DNA of 38,536 nt from Mucilaginibacter sp. (GTDB taxonomy: Bacteria; Bacteroidota; Bacteroidia; Sphingobacteriales; Sphingobacteriaceae), in NCBI RefSeq assembly GCF_028287845.1, contig NZ_JAQBOW010000156.1, positions 1 to 38,536 of the forward strand, in the 5' to 3' direction. Both the position numbers and the translations under genes were made by a program. The notes beneath the pieces are model-generated. The model ran no database searches. It was not told the origin of the DNA and saw only the letters and a list, made by a program, of their open reading frames with translations. Within the stretch, counting starts at the first letter, position 1; each line of letters begins with the position of its first letter. Below, piece by piece: positions 15,727 to 24,370 of the stretch.

Positions 15727-16253
15727 AGAAAATAATACTGGTTGCATTGCTTTGCTTTTTATTTGCTAATCTATTTGCGCAGGCAAATTCAGACTCGTTA
15801 GCTTATCAGCTGCAGCGAAAAAAAATTAACAGCATGCTTGCCGAGCGTAGTCTCAAGTTTGGTCAATATGATAAAAGCTTAAGTGAGCATTCCGGCATTT
15901 TTGGCCTCCAAACAAAAAAAGACATTCGCCGGAGTAACGATATTTTGATGGATATTGTTAAAACGGATAATGATATTTACAAGCAGTTGAAGATATTGTT
16001 AGAATACCGTACTTTTCAGCAAAGCCAGGTTCAGGATAAATCTAAAGAAACAGAAACAAATGCTTTAGGATTTATGTACACTATAAAACAGTTAAGAGAT
16101 CAGGTAGATCAGCTAAAGAAACTGGGCGATAAAAATGCCGAACTACAGAATAAAGCATCGCGTAATTTTATAATTATTGTGATTATCCTGCTGATGATAA
16201 TTTTAATGCTGTTAAGAAATCAAATACGCGCAAAAGAAGACAAACAACGTTAA
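15723..16253 (+). CDS. Unknown membrane/periplasmic coiled-coil protein
   Basis: I do not recognise a family. The 176-residue protein has a signal peptide (KKIILVALLCFLFANLFAQA), a charged helical middle with likely coiled coil (about 100-145, IKQLRDQVDQLKKLGDKNAE), and a C-terminal membrane helix (FIIIVIILLMIILMLL, about 150-165) followed by basic residues. The central part is therefore probably periplasmic and tail-anchored. Start and stop overlap both neighbours (ATGA with the SAM hydrolase gene, TAATG with the metallo-hydrolase gene), so it is co-translated with them. Confidence 0.8.
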   Translation: MKKIILVALLCFLFANLFAQANSDSLAYQLQRKKINSMLAERSLKFGQYDKSLSEHSGIFGLQTKKDIRRSNDILMDIVKTDNDIYKQLKILLEYRTFQQSQVQDKSKETETNALGFMYTIKQLRDQVDQLKKLGDKNAELQNKASRNFIIIVIILLMIILMLLRNQIRAKEDKQR

Positions 16254-17644
16254 TGAAATTAACTATACATGGCGCCGCCCGGCAAGTTACGGGCAGCATG
16301 CATTTGCTTGAGGTTGGCCAATATAAAATACTAATAGATTGCGGGCTTGATTATGAAAAAGATCGCAGCATACAATCAAACGAAGATTTTCCATTTGATC
16401 CGGCTGCAATAGATGTGGTGGTGTTAACCCATGCTCATATTGACCATTCGGGCAATATACCTACGCTGGTACGTTTAGGCTTTAACGGCCAAATACTATC
16501 CACCCCGCCCACTGCCGACCTGACAGAGTTGTTATTATTAGACTCTGTGAACATATTCATGAATAAGGCGCATAAAAGCCGTAAGCATGGCAAGGGAAAA
16601 TTCAAAACTAACGTACAGCCGTTATACCTACAAAAGCATGTAATGGAGGCGATGGATAGATTTGTAACTATTGGCTTTAATAAACCCTTCCGCATAACCG
16701 GCGATATTGAGCTTACTTTTGTACCTGCGGGCCATTTATTGGGCGCGGCAGCTGCTGTATTTAAAGTAAATGACGGTGGAACAGAAAAATCCATTGCCTT
16801 TACCGGCGATATCGGGCGTAAAAATTACCCGGTACTGGATGATCCGCAACCTTTGCCCCCGGTTGATTTTATTGTAACAGAATCAACCTACGGCGGCCGC
16901 ATGCACACAACAGGCAAAAGCGTTGAAGACACTTTAGTTGAATTTATTGATAAATGTTGTATTAAAGAGCAGGGCCGAATGATCATCCCGGCATTTAGCA
17001 TCGGGCGTACACAATCATTAGTTTATTCGCTTAATAAAATATTCAGCAGCGGACTATTGCCGCCTGTTAAGGTATTTGTTGATAGCCCGATGGCCAGCAT
17101 GGCTACCGGCATTTTTCGTAAATATCATGACCTTGTTAATAAAGAAGCACAGGAGTTTTATAAATCGCAGGGCGATGAATTTGAGTTTGACAACCTAACC
17201 TATGTAGAGACGCTAAAAGATAGCCGCCAGATATCAAATTATTTTGAGCCTTGTATCATCATTTCCTCAGCAGGCATGCTGGAGGGTGGCCGCATACAGG
17301 ATCACCTTTTTTATAACATCCAGAATTATTATTGTACGATACTATTCATAGGCTATTGCGCCAAAGGTACTTTAGGTCACCGCTTATTACGTGGAGATTC
17401 GATAGTGCACATCAAGGACCGCGATCTGGCCGTGTATGCCACCATTAAGCAAACAGACGTACTCAGCGCCCATGGCGATCATGAAGACCTTGTAAACAAC
17501 ATTAAACAGCAGGATAAGGCAACCCTTAAAGGCGTTTACCTGGTACATGGCGAAGAAAGCAGCATGCAGGCCCTATCAGATTCGTTAACAGCGGATGGCT
17601 ATGCTGTGGTTATTCCGGAAAAGAGCGTGAGTTATATATTATAA
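16253..17644 (+). CDS. MBL-fold beta-CASP metallo-hydrolase (RNA-processing type)
   Basis: The 463-residue protein has the zinc motif VLTHAHIDHSGNIP (H60, H62, D64, H65), a beta-CASP insertion with IPAFSIGRTQSLVYSL and IISSAGMLEGGRIQDHL, and a C-terminal RMMBL segment with VLSAHGDHEDLV. This is the CPSF73/YSH1-like bacterial class, related to RNase J and thought to act as a nuclease on RNA. It is cytoplasmic. It closes the three-gene operon and is followed by a bidirectional terminator. Biological substrate is unknown. Confidence 0.93.
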   Translation: MKLTIHGAARQVTGSMHLLEVGQYKILIDCGLDYEKDRSIQSNEDFPFDPAAIDVVVLTHAHIDHSGNIPTLVRLGFNGQILSTPPTADLTELLLLDSVNIFMNKAHKSRKHGKGKFKTNVQPLYLQKHVMEAMDRFVTIGFNKPFRITGDIELTFVPAGHLLGAAAAVFKVNDGGTEKSIAFTGDIGRKNYPVLDDPQPLPPVDFIVTESTYGGRMHTTGKSVEDTLVEFIDKCCIKEQGRMIIPAFSIGRTQSLVYSLNKIFSSGLLPPVKVFVDSPMASMATGIFRKYHDLVNKEAQEFYKSQGDEFEFDNLTYVETLKDSRQISNYFEPCIIISSAGMLEGGRIQDHLFYNIQNYYCTILFIGYCAKGTLGHRLLRGDSIVHIKDRDLAVYATIKQTDVLSAHGDHEDLVNNIKQQDKATLKGVYLVHGEESSMQALSDSLTADGYAVVIPEKSVSYIL

Positions 17645-17709
17645 CGACAAACCTACCCAACACGTCATCCTATGTTTGTATAGGATGGCGCGGGATATAG
17701 TAAAACAAA

Positions 17710-17736
17710 AAAGGCGCATAAAGCGCCTCTTTTGTT
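17710..17736. terminator. Bidirectional terminator between the beta-CASP gene and serA
   Basis: AGGCGC (17712-17717) pairs with GCGCCT (17723-17728), with a T-rich run after it on the plus strand and an A-rich run before it, so it can terminate both the plus-strand operon and the minus-strand serC-serA operon. Confidence 0.8.
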
Positions 17737-17753
17737 TTTGTTGTGAGTTGTCA

Positions 17754-18728
17754 CTATTTCTTAAAATGCCCAATTATTAAACTGGCCAGCTCTACCCCTA
17801 TACGCTCCTGCGCTTCGTTGGTTGCCGCGCCAATATGCGGGGTTAATGATATTTTAGGGTGTGTTAAAATCTCTGCACGTGGTGTTGGCTCATTATCAAA
17901 CACATCTAATGCCGCGTATGATACCTGGCCGCTGTTTAAAGCATCAATCAAGGCTAACTCGTCAATTAATCCACCACGAGAGATGTTAATTAACTGTACG
18001 CCTTTTTTCATTTTAGCTAATTCCTCGGCACCAATTAAAGCTTTGTCGATAAATGGCGTGTGCAGAGTTATAAAGTCTGCAGTTTTGATGATCTCGTCTA
18101 AAGTTGAAGTTTTAACGGTTACATTAACTTTTGTACCGCCTGTACCTAAAACTATTTCCACTTCAGGGTTAAACGGAAAAAGATCATAAGCTATAACATC
18201 CATACCCACACCGATAGCGATCTTTGCAACCTCACGGCCTATGCGGCCAAAGCCTACAATACCCAAAGTTTTACCACGCAGTTCAATACCTTTGGCATAA
18301 GCCTTTTTAAGGTCGTTAAATTTGGTGCTACCTTCAACCGGCATTTTGCGGTTACTGTCGTGTAAAAAACGCACGCCGGTAAACAATTGCGCAAAAACAA
18401 GTTCGGCAACTGATAGTGATGAAGAAGCAGGCGTGTTATAAACACCAATACCTTTTTCTTTAGCGTAGTCAACATCAATATTGTCAACACCAACGCCACC
18501 ACGACCAATCAGCTTGAGGTTAGGGCATGCGTCAATTAACGCTTTACGTACTTTAGTTGCACTGCGTACGGTAATAGCATCGTAGTTTTGTAATTTAACA
18601 GGTAATTCATCCTGCGGTATATTGTTAGTATCAACCTCAAAACCGGCATCTTCTAACATTTTTTTGCCGATGGGATCTATACCATCGTTAGCTAATATTT
18701 TGATCATTGTTTTTGAAAGATTAGTCAT
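17754..18728 (-). CDS. serA: D-3-phosphoglycerate dehydrogenase, short form
   Basis: The 324-residue 2-hydroxyacid dehydrogenase has the NAD-binding motif LGIVGFGRIGREVAKIA, LIGRGGVGVDNID, and the catalytic Arg/Glu/His set in LINISRGGLIDE, the aspartate/glutamate region of DVFDNEPTP, and LTPHIGAATNEA. It makes 3-phosphohydroxypyruvate, the first step of serine synthesis. It lacks the C-terminal ACT domain, so serine feedback through ACT is unlikely. Two starts are possible, ATG at 18728 or at the eighth codon (MIKILANDG); the second gives the usual family N-terminus. It follows serC, the next enzyme of the pathway, on the same strand. Confidence 0.93.
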   Translation of the reverse strand: MTNLSKTMIKILANDGIDPIGKKMLEDAGFEVDTNNIPQDELPVKLQNYDAITVRSATKVRKALIDACPNLKLIGRGGVGVDNIDVDYAKEKGIGVYNTPASSSLSVAELVFAQLFTGVRFLHDSNRKMPVEGSTKFNDLKKAYAKGIELRGKTLGIVGFGRIGREVAKIAIGVGMDVIAYDLFPFNPEVEIVLGTGGTKVNVTVKTSTLDEIIKTADFITLHTPFIDKALIGAEELAKMKKGVQLINISRGGLIDELALIDALNSGQVSYAALDVFDNEPTPRAEILTHPKISLTPHIGAATNEAQERIGVELASLIIGHFKK

Positions 18729-18791
18729 TAAAGATTAAAGATTAGTTGAATTGGTTAACCCTAATTACTAATCTTTAATCTTCAATCTTTA
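18729..18791. repeat. 16-base inverted repeat between serC and serA
   Basis: AAGATTAAAGATTAGT (18731-18746) is perfectly complementary to ACTAATCTTTAATCTT (18767-18782) across 20 bases of spacer. The same 16-mer occurs at 20715-20730. No T-tract follows, so a pure terminator role is doubtful; it would fold in the serC-serA transcript. Confidence 0.75.
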
Positions 18792-19859
18792 TTAAGAATT
18801 CTTTTCTGCAAACTCGCGCATCGCGTCAATCAGCACGTAAATGCTGGTGATAGGCAATGCATTATATATAGAAGCCCGGAAACCACCTACGCTTCTATGG
18901 CCCTTAATGCCTACAATTCCTTTTTCATCACATAGCTTAAGGAATGGTTTTTCATGCTCAGGATTTTCGGCCACAAAACAAACGTTCATGTCCGAACGAT
19001 CTTCAACGGCACAAACAGGTTTAAATAGCGGGTTACGGTCAATCTCTTCGTATAATACTTTAGATTTAGCAACATTCTCTTTTGCAATAGCTTCAACACC
19101 GCCTTTTGATTTTAACCAGTTAAGCGTAAGCATTGAAACATATATAGCAAATACCGGCGGGGTGTTGTACATTGAGCCACCTTCTATTTGCGTTTGATAA
19201 TTAAGCATTGCAGGTATTTTACGCCCTGATTTACCCAATATCTCATCCTTAATAATAACTAACGTAGTACCTGCTGGGCCCATATTTTTTTGCGCGCCTG
19301 CATAGATGATACCAAAATCGGCAACATTAATTTTGCGGCTGAAAATATCAGACGACATATCGCAAACAACCGGTATTGGCGACGGGAAGAATTCATGTAA
19401 CTGTGTACCGTAAATGGTATTGTTTGATGTGATGTGGAAATAAGCCGCATCAGCAGGTATGGTAAAGTCTTTAGGGATGTAAGTAAAGTTGCTTTCTTTT
19501 GATGTAGCAACTACTTCAACCTCGCCAAAAAACTTAGCCTCTTTTAATGCTTTATTTGCCCACACACCCGATTCAAGGTAAGCGGCTTTGCCACCTTCGG
19601 GCAGCAAATTATAAGGCACCATTGCAAATTGTGTACTTGCACCGCCCTGTAAAAATAATACCGAGTAACCTTCCGGAACTCCTAATAATTCTTTCACTAA
19701 TTTTACGGCTTCATCCAAAACCGCCTCAAATTCTGCCGATCTGTGCGATATCTCTAAAAGAGATAATCCGATCCCGTTAAAATCTACTACTGCCGCTGCA
19801 GCTTGTTTTAAAACTTCATGAGGTAGGATGCCTGGTCCGGCACCAAAATTATGTTTCAT
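18792..19859 (-). CDS. serC: Phosphoserine aminotransferase
   Basis: The 355-residue class-V aminotransferase has the start [10 protein letters not shown], the HRSAEF motif, LFLQGGAST, and the PLP-lysine K191 in [14 protein letters not shown]. It converts 3-phosphohydroxypyruvate to phosphoserine (and can act in pyridoxine synthesis). It is the first gene of the serC-serA unit, with a -7 box (19919-19926) about 60 bases upstream of the ATG. Length is normal. Confidence 0.96.
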   Translation of the reverse strand: MKHNFGAGPGILPHEVLKQAAAAVVDFNGIGLSLLEISHRSAEFEAVLDEAVKLVKELLGVPEGYSVLFLQGGASTQFAMVPYNLLPEGGKAAYLESGVWANKALKEAKFFGEVEVVATSKESNFTYIPKDFTIPADAAYFHITSNNTIYGTQLHEFFPSPIPVVCDMSSDIFSRKINVADFGIIYAGAQKNMGPAGTTLVIIKDEILGKSGRKIPAMLNYQTQIEGGSMYNTPPVFAIYVSMLTLNWLKSKGGVEAIAKENVAKSKVLYEEIDRNPLFKPVCAVEDRSDMNVCFVAENPEHEKPFLKLCDEKGIVGIKGHRSVGGFRASIYNALPITSIYVLIDAMREFAEKNS

Positions 19860-19918
19860 ATATACTGAAATTGGTTTTTTGCTTTATATCGAATTAAGAA
19901 CTTCGTATTTTGCTGGCG

Positions 19919-19926
19919 CAAAGATA
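19919..19926 (-). promoter_or_regulatory. Candidate -7 box for serC-serA
   Basis: The minus strand reads TATCTTTG, an exact TAnnTTTG match, 59 bases before the serC start. No good -33 TTTG is visible at 19-21 bases, which lowers confidence. Confidence 0.4.
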
Positions 19927-20043
19927 ATTAATTTGACAAAGTTTGCATGATTTGTTTACACTTATTTTAAAAAAATACAACTATTCAATAAAAGCATGTT
20001 TTATTGCAAATATTAAATTATTTCACTTGTTGGACTGCTTTTA

Positions 20044-20712
20044 TTACAATTGTAATAACTTTTCGGGATGTTTAAGGCCCGATATCATGGCCATTTGGTT
20101 GGCCGATGAGAATACCGCGCTACCCGCAACCAGTACATTTGCGCCTGCCGAGACAAGCTTTGCCGCGTTGCTTTTATCAACTCCGCCATCAACCTCAATA
20201 TGCAAATGCGGGTTGTGCTGATCAGCTAGCTCTCTTATTTCTTTTACTTTTTTATAGGTATTCTCAATAAAATGCTGTCCGCCAAAACCCGGATTTACAG
20301 ACATTATCAAAACCAGATCCAGGTCGGTAATAATATCTTCCAGCATGGCAACCGGCGTATGCGGATTAAGGGCCACCCCTGCTTTGCATCCTAATTCTTT
20401 TATAACCTGTATAGTTCGGTGCAAATTGGCGCATGCCTCAAAGTGTACGGTGATATTAGCTGCACCTGCATTCTTAAAACCTTTTAAATAACGGTCAGGG
20501 TCAACTATCATTAAATGTACATCTAAAGGCTTTACAGCATGCTTATAAACCGCGCTGGTTACCGGGAAACCAAATGATATGTTAGGCACAAACAAACCAT
20601 CCATTACATCAACATGTATCCAGTCTGCTTCACTTTGATTAAGCATTTCGATATCACGTTGCAGATTACCGAAATCAGCAGCTAAAATTGATGGTGCAAT
20701 TAAGTGGGGCAT
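20044..20712 (-). CDS. rpe: Ribulose-phosphate 3-epimerase
   Basis: The 222-residue TIM-barrel enzyme shows LIAPSILAADFGNL, WIHVDVMDGLFVPNISFG, DVHLMIVDPDRYL, LVLIMSVNPGFGGQ and IEVDGGVDKSNA, all family motifs. It interconverts ribulose 5-phosphate and xylulose 5-phosphate. Ribulose 5-phosphate is also the acceptor for the hxlA product at 33445-34077, although the genes are 13 kb apart. A perfect 18-base palindrome, TTATTACAATTGTAATAA (20041-20058), spans the stop codon. Confidence 0.96.
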   Translation of the reverse strand: MPHLIAPSILAADFGNLQRDIEMLNQSEADWIHVDVMDGLFVPNISFGFPVTSAVYKHAVKPLDVHLMIVDPDRYLKGFKNAGAANITVHFEACANLHRTIQVIKELGCKAGVALNPHTPVAMLEDIITDLDLVLIMSVNPGFGGQHFIENTYKKVKEIRELADQHNPHLHIEVDGGVDKSNAAKLVSAGANVLVAGSAVFSSANQMAMISGLKHPEKLLQL

Positions 20713-20833
20713 TGAAGATTAAAGATTAGTTATTAAAGATTAGTGCCTGTATGGTTATTATTAATAATTATTATCAAAGTTAGGCTTCTGACAGTTAATA
20801 TCCTAACCAACTTCCAATAACTAATCTTTAACA
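20713..20833. repeat. Word repeat upstream of rpe, same family as the serC-serA spacer
   Basis: AAGATTAAAGATTAGT (20715-20730) is identical to the 16-mer at 18731. It is followed by another TTAAAGATTAGT and, at the far end of the spacer, by the inverted word ACTAATCTTTAA (20820-20831). Confidence 0.7.
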
Positions 20834-21109
20834 TCAGTCACAATGTTGCAACAGATCATAGTATTTTTTCATAAGCACCACATCATAGTTAACTAATGAG
20901 CTATAGGCTTCTGCAATCAATTCACTTAAAATTGAGGAACCAAGCTTCCCGCCACCATTAGGAATGGAGTCATAATAGGCTATTAATTCTTTCACCCTTA
21001 GTATTTCATGCAATAACATCTGCACCAGGTCGGCATGCGGGCCGGCAGGTTTACCAGAATTATTATTGCTATTGAGAAAGTCTAAAGGATCATTGGTGGT
21101 AAAAGTCAT
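20834..21109 (-). CDS. Small protein of unknown function
   Basis: This 91-residue protein is not recognised. It has a flexible N-terminus with an Asn/Gly/Pro-rich stretch (FLNSNNNSGKPAGPHA) and then two likely helices (LVQMLLHEILRVKELIAYYD and LSELIAEAYSSLVNYDVVLM). There is no signal peptide or membrane segment and it ends with a Cys-Asp pair. The start at 21109 follows an AT-rich spacer without Shine-Dalgarno site. It lies between the pnp terminator and rpe and may be transcribed with rpe. Confidence 0.65.
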   Translation of the reverse strand: MTFTTNDPLDFLNSNNNSGKPAGPHADLVQMLLHEILRVKELIAYYDSIPNGGGKLGSSILSELIAEAYSSLVNYDVVLMKKYYDLLQHCD

Positions 21110-21207
21110 TTTTCAATTAGATCGGCCTTTTAGCTTTTATCAACTAGCACTTAACTAATACAAAGTTTAAAAAAGAATTTTTTGTTTTAAAAAAATCAAA
21201 AAAAAAC

Positions 21208-21257
21208 AACCATAAACAGTAAAAGCCTTATAAATAAGGCTTTTACTGTTTATGGTT
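21208..21257 (-). terminator. Intrinsic terminator of pnp with a 24-base perfect stem
   Basis: The arms at 21208-21231 and 21234-21257 are perfectly complementary over 24 bases, with a two-base centre. On the minus strand the hairpin begins 7 bases after the pnp stop and is followed by a long T-tract (RNA U-tract), interrupted once. It is unusually long for a terminator. Confidence 0.85.
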
Positions 21258-21264
21258 AGTATTA

Positions 21265-23391
21265 TTACTGAGCTGCTTCTGGCTTAGGTAATAAAACTTT
21301 GCGTGAAAGTTTTAGTTTACCTTGTTTATCAACATCAAGCAATTTAACACGTACTTCATCACCAACTTCAAAAATTCCGTCCATCGTTTCAATACGTTTG
21401 TGGTCAATTTCTGAAATGTGCAGCAAACCATCTTTACCCGGCATAATTTCAACAAATGCACCAAATGGCATAATTGATTTTACTTTACCTTCATAAATTT
21501 CGCCTACTTCTGGTTTAGAAGCAATGTTTTTAATACGGGTAACTGCTTTATCAATAGCTTCTTTGTTATCAGCAAATATTTGTACTACACCCTGGTTGCC
21601 TACTTCTTCTATTGAAATAGTAGCACCGGTTTCGCGTTGCATTTCCTGAATAATCTTTCCACCAGGTCCGATAACAGCGCCGATAAATTCTTTATCAATA
21701 CGGATAGTAACAATACGCGGAGCGTGTGGTTTGTAATCTTCGCGAGGCGCTTCCATGGTTTTAGCCATTTCGCCTAATATGTGTAAACGACCATCTTTAG
21801 CCTGGTTTAACGCGTTGGTTAAAACTTCGTATGACAAACCGTTTATTTTCAAGTCCATTTGTACAGCAACAATACCGTTTTTGGTACCTGTTACTTTAAA
21901 GTCCATATCGCCCAGGTGATCTTCATCACCCAAAATATCAGAAAGGATAGCGTATTTGGTACCCATTTCGTTAGTGATCAATCCCATCGCGATACCTGAT
22001 ACCGGGTTGGTAATTTTGATACCTGCATCCATCAAAGCTAATGTACCGGCACAAACCGTAGCCATTGATGATGAACCGTTAGATTCTAAAATATCAGAAA
22101 CTATACGGATAGTGTAAGGATTTGCATCCTCGGCAGGTAATACACGTTTTAATGAACGCATAGCTAAATTACCGTGACCAATCTCACGACGGCCTGCACC
22201 CCTGTTAGGACGAACCTCGCCGGTTGAAAAACCAGGGAAATTATAAAGCAATAAGAATTTTTGATAACCGTTGATGAACGCGCCATCAATCATTTGCTCA
22301 TCATCTTTAGCACCTAAGGTAACTGATGTTAATGATTGTGTTTCGCCACGCGTAAATACGGCCGAACCGTGAGCAGCGGGCAAGTAACCAACTTCGCTCC
22401 ATATTGGGCGTATTTGTGTAGTTGTACGGCCATCTAAACGTTTTCCTTCGTCTAATACAAGGTTACGGATAGCGTCATACTCAACATCATGATAATATTT
22501 TTTAGCTAATGATTTAGTGATATCATCAATCTCGCCTAAAGTTTCAATATAAGCATCACGAACTGCTTTAAAGCTGGCAGAACGCTCGTCTTTTGCAGAA
22601 GCAGCACCTGCAATAGCGTAAACCTGATCATAAGTTGCAGCGTAGATAGCTTTTTTAAGCTCTTCGTTGCTATGCTCATGGTTATAGGTACGTTTTACAG
22701 TTTTGTTCAACTCGGCAGTTAATTCTTTTTGAGCTAAACATTGTACTTTAATTGCAGTATGTGCAAATTTAATAGCTTCAACCAGTTCAGCTTCTTGTAT
22801 CTCGGCGCTTTCGCCTTCAACCATGTTAATATCGTGCTCGCTACCTGCAACAATAAATTCTAAAGTAGCTGTTGCTAATTGGCTTAAAGTTGGGTTGATA
22901 ACTAATTTGCCATCAATTTTAGCTACACGTACTTCTGATATCGGTCCGTTAAAAGGGATATCAGAACAAGCTAATGCTGCTGATGCTGCCAAACCGGCAA
23001 GGCAATCGGGCATAATATCTTTATCAGCTGATATTAAAGAAATCATTACTTGTGTATCCGCATGATAATCATCCGGGAACATTGGGCGCAAAGCACGGTC
23101 AACCAAACGAGAGATTAGAACCTCATAATCTGATAAACGGGCCTCACGGCGTAAAAATCCACCAGGGATACGACCGGTAGCAGCGTATTTTTCTTGATAA
23201 TCAACAGAAAGAGGTAAAAAATCAATACCCTCTTTTGCTTCTTGTGATGATACTACAGTAGCCAATAACATGGTATCACCCATTTTTATTACTACAGAGC
23301 CATCGGCTTGTTTGGCCAGTTTTCCTGTTTCGATCTCGATGGTGCGGCCGTCACCTAAATCGATTACTTTTTTAATTACGTTTAAACTCAT
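21265..23391 (-). CDS. pnp: Polyribonucleotide nucleotidyltransferase
   Basis: The 708-residue exoribonuclease has two RNase PH domains (about 10-230 and 310-550; note [15 protein letters not shown] and [18 protein letters not shown]), a helical domain between them, a KH domain ([15 protein letters not shown], about 570-610) and an S1 domain ([20 protein letters not shown], about 628-695). It degrades RNA 3' to 5' by phosphorolysis. It follows rpsO, the classical order, and is separated from it by the rpsO terminator. Normal length. Confidence 0.97.
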   Translation of the reverse strand: MSLNVIKKVIDLGDGRTIEIETGKLAKQADGSVVIKMGDTMLLATVVSSQEAKEGIDFLPLSVDYQEKYAATGRIPGGFLRREARLSDYEVLISRLVDRALRPMFPDDYHADTQVMISLISADKDIMPDCLAGLAASAALACSDIPFNGPISEVRVAKIDGKLVINPTLSQLATATLEFIVAGSEHDINMVEGESAEIQEAELVEAIKFAHTAIKVQCLAQKELTAELNKTVKRTYNHEHSNEELKKAIYAATYDQVYAIAGAASAKDERSASFKAVRDAYIETLGEIDDITKSLAKKYYHDVEYDAIRNLVLDEGKRLDGRTTTQIRPIWSEVGYLPAAHGSAVFTRGETQSLTSVTLGAKDDEQMIDGAFINGYQKFLLLYNFPGFSTGEVRPNRGAGRREIGHGNLAMRSLKRVLPAEDANPYTIRIVSDILESNGSSSMATVCAGTLALMDAGIKITNPVSGIAMGLITNEMGTKYAILSDILGDEDHLGDMDFKVTGTKNGIVAVQMDLKINGLSYEVLTNALNQAKDGRLHILGEMAKTMEAPREDYKPHAPRIVTIRIDKEFIGAVIGPGGKIIQEMQRETGATISIEEVGNQGVVQIFADNKEAIDKAVTRIKNIASKPEVGEIYEGKVKSIMPFGAFVEIMPGKDGLLHISEIDHKRIETMDGIFEVGDEVRVKLLDVDKQGKLKLSRKVLLPKPEAAQ

Positions 23392-23467
23392 CTTGTTTTC
23401 GTTGTGATACGCTTTTCATCTTTTAGAGCGTACCGGTTTTTTATAGTGTGTATATTGTTTCAAAGTA

Positions 23468-23499
23468 AAAAAGCCATCTCCTTAAAGAGACGGCTTTTT
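23468..23499 (-). terminator. Intrinsic terminator of rpsO
   Basis: AAAAAGCCATCTC (23468-23480) pairs with GAGACGGCTTTTT (23487-23499) with one G-U wobble and a six-base loop. On the minus strand it is followed by T-rich sequence. It lies between rpsO and pnp. Confidence 0.82.
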
Positions 23500-23517
23500 G
23501 TAAAAAATAAGTTTAAG

Positions 23518-23796
23518 TTACTTAATGATATCCCTAAGCGCTAACGCTTTGATGATGGCACGGTACCTTGAAATATCTTTTTTGTAAAGGTAAGCCAGCA
23601 ATCCGCGGCGTTTACCTACTAATTTTTGCAGTGATAATTGGGTTGAAAAATCATGTTTGTTTTTTTTCAAATGCCCTGTTAAATGTGCGATGCGGTAAGT
23701 GAACAATGCTACCTGACCTTCGGTTGAACCTGTGTCTACTGCACTTTTACCGTGTTTTGCGAAAATTTCTTGTTTTTCTTCTGTACTTAAATACAT
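23518..23796 (-). CDS. rpsO: 30S ribosomal protein S15
   Basis: This 92-residue protein shows the S15 pattern: KQEIFAKHGKSAVDTGSTEGQ, a middle VALFTYRIAHLTGHLKKNKHD, and KLVGKRRGLLAYLYKKD near the C-terminus. It binds 16S rRNA early in 30S assembly. A good promoter (23843-23874) lies upstream with a leader of about 40 bases. Upstream of pnp as in many bacteria. Confidence 0.97.
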   Translation of the reverse strand: MYLSTEEKQEIFAKHGKSAVDTGSTEGQVALFTYRIAHLTGHLKKNKHDFSTQLSLQKLVGKRRGLLAYLYKKDISRYRAIIKALALRDIIK

Positions 23797-23842
23797 TACG
23801 TAAATAATATTAAAGCGTAAATTATTTTGTTAATTGTGGGTG

Positions 23843-23874
23843 CAAAGGTAAGTGTAATATTGCATATCTACAAG
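23843..23874 (-). promoter_or_regulatory. Promoter of rpsO (Bacteroidota type)
   Basis: On the minus strand, CCTTG is followed after 20 bases by TACCTTTG, matching the -33 TTG and -7 TAnnTTTG consensus. The start site would be near 23836, 40 bases before the gene. Confidence 0.65.
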
Positions 23875-23986
23875 GGTTTGTTTAGTTAATTGGTGGTTTG
23901 GGTTGATTAAGTGAGGGTTGACTTGGTGAGCGGTATTTATAAGGAGAAATGTATAATCTATTTTTGATTTATTGAAGCTAATTGAC

Positions 23987-24210
23987 GGCATCCCCGGGGC
24001 AAACGCATTAAAATAATAATAGACACCATTAGGAGGCTCCCATGGAGCCTTTTCTAAACTTTATAGCTTATTTCTATAAACAGGTGACTCCCCCGGAGTC
24101 AAATGCCCACTTTGTTTCAGCAAATATTGGCTCCTATTGGAGCCTCCTTTATATAGGCGATACTCTTTGAGTTATTTTAATACGTTTGCCCTGGGCTGCG
24201 TCCCTGGGCT
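23987..24210. repeat. Palindromic multi-hairpin element (MITE- or REPIN-like)
   Basis: A 20-base inverted repeat (23997-24016 with 24172-24191, one mismatch) encloses three GC-rich hairpins: 24034-24050 (AGGCTCC/GGAGCCT), 24085-24101 (TGACTCC/GGAGTCA) and 24129-24144 (GGCTCC/GGAGCC). Arms 24031-24040 and 24139-24148 are also complementary to each other. A smaller AT hairpin, TTTATAG/CTATAAA, lies at 24060-24080. The left end has CCCCGGGG and the right end a direct repeat of CCCTGGGCT (24190-24198 and 24202-24210). The spacer contains no coding frame. It looks like a non-autonomous mobile repeat, in a gene-free stretch of 574 bases. The remainder (24211-24370) holds nothing I can name. Confidence 0.7.
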
Positions 24211-24370
24211 TTTGTAAATAATGTAAAATGATCTTCCTGTCGTTATTGGGGAAGTATAGCGTAATAGAACCGATGTTATAAATGATATGTAGCATGATTG
24301 GGTAAGTTTTAGCGGGCAACGGCTTCCAATTCGCCTAAAAATAACTAAATTTCGGCTTTGCTATTTAATC

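Noticed and set aside
17666..17687. Hairpin CATCCTAT/ATAGGATG after the beta-CASP gene
   Set aside because: No T-tract follows; the real terminator is 25 bases downstream. It may be a fragment of a common intergenic repeat but support is weak.
17743..18189. 148-codon plus-strand frame overlapping serA
   Set aside because: Shadow of serA and starts inside the terminator zone of the upstream operon.
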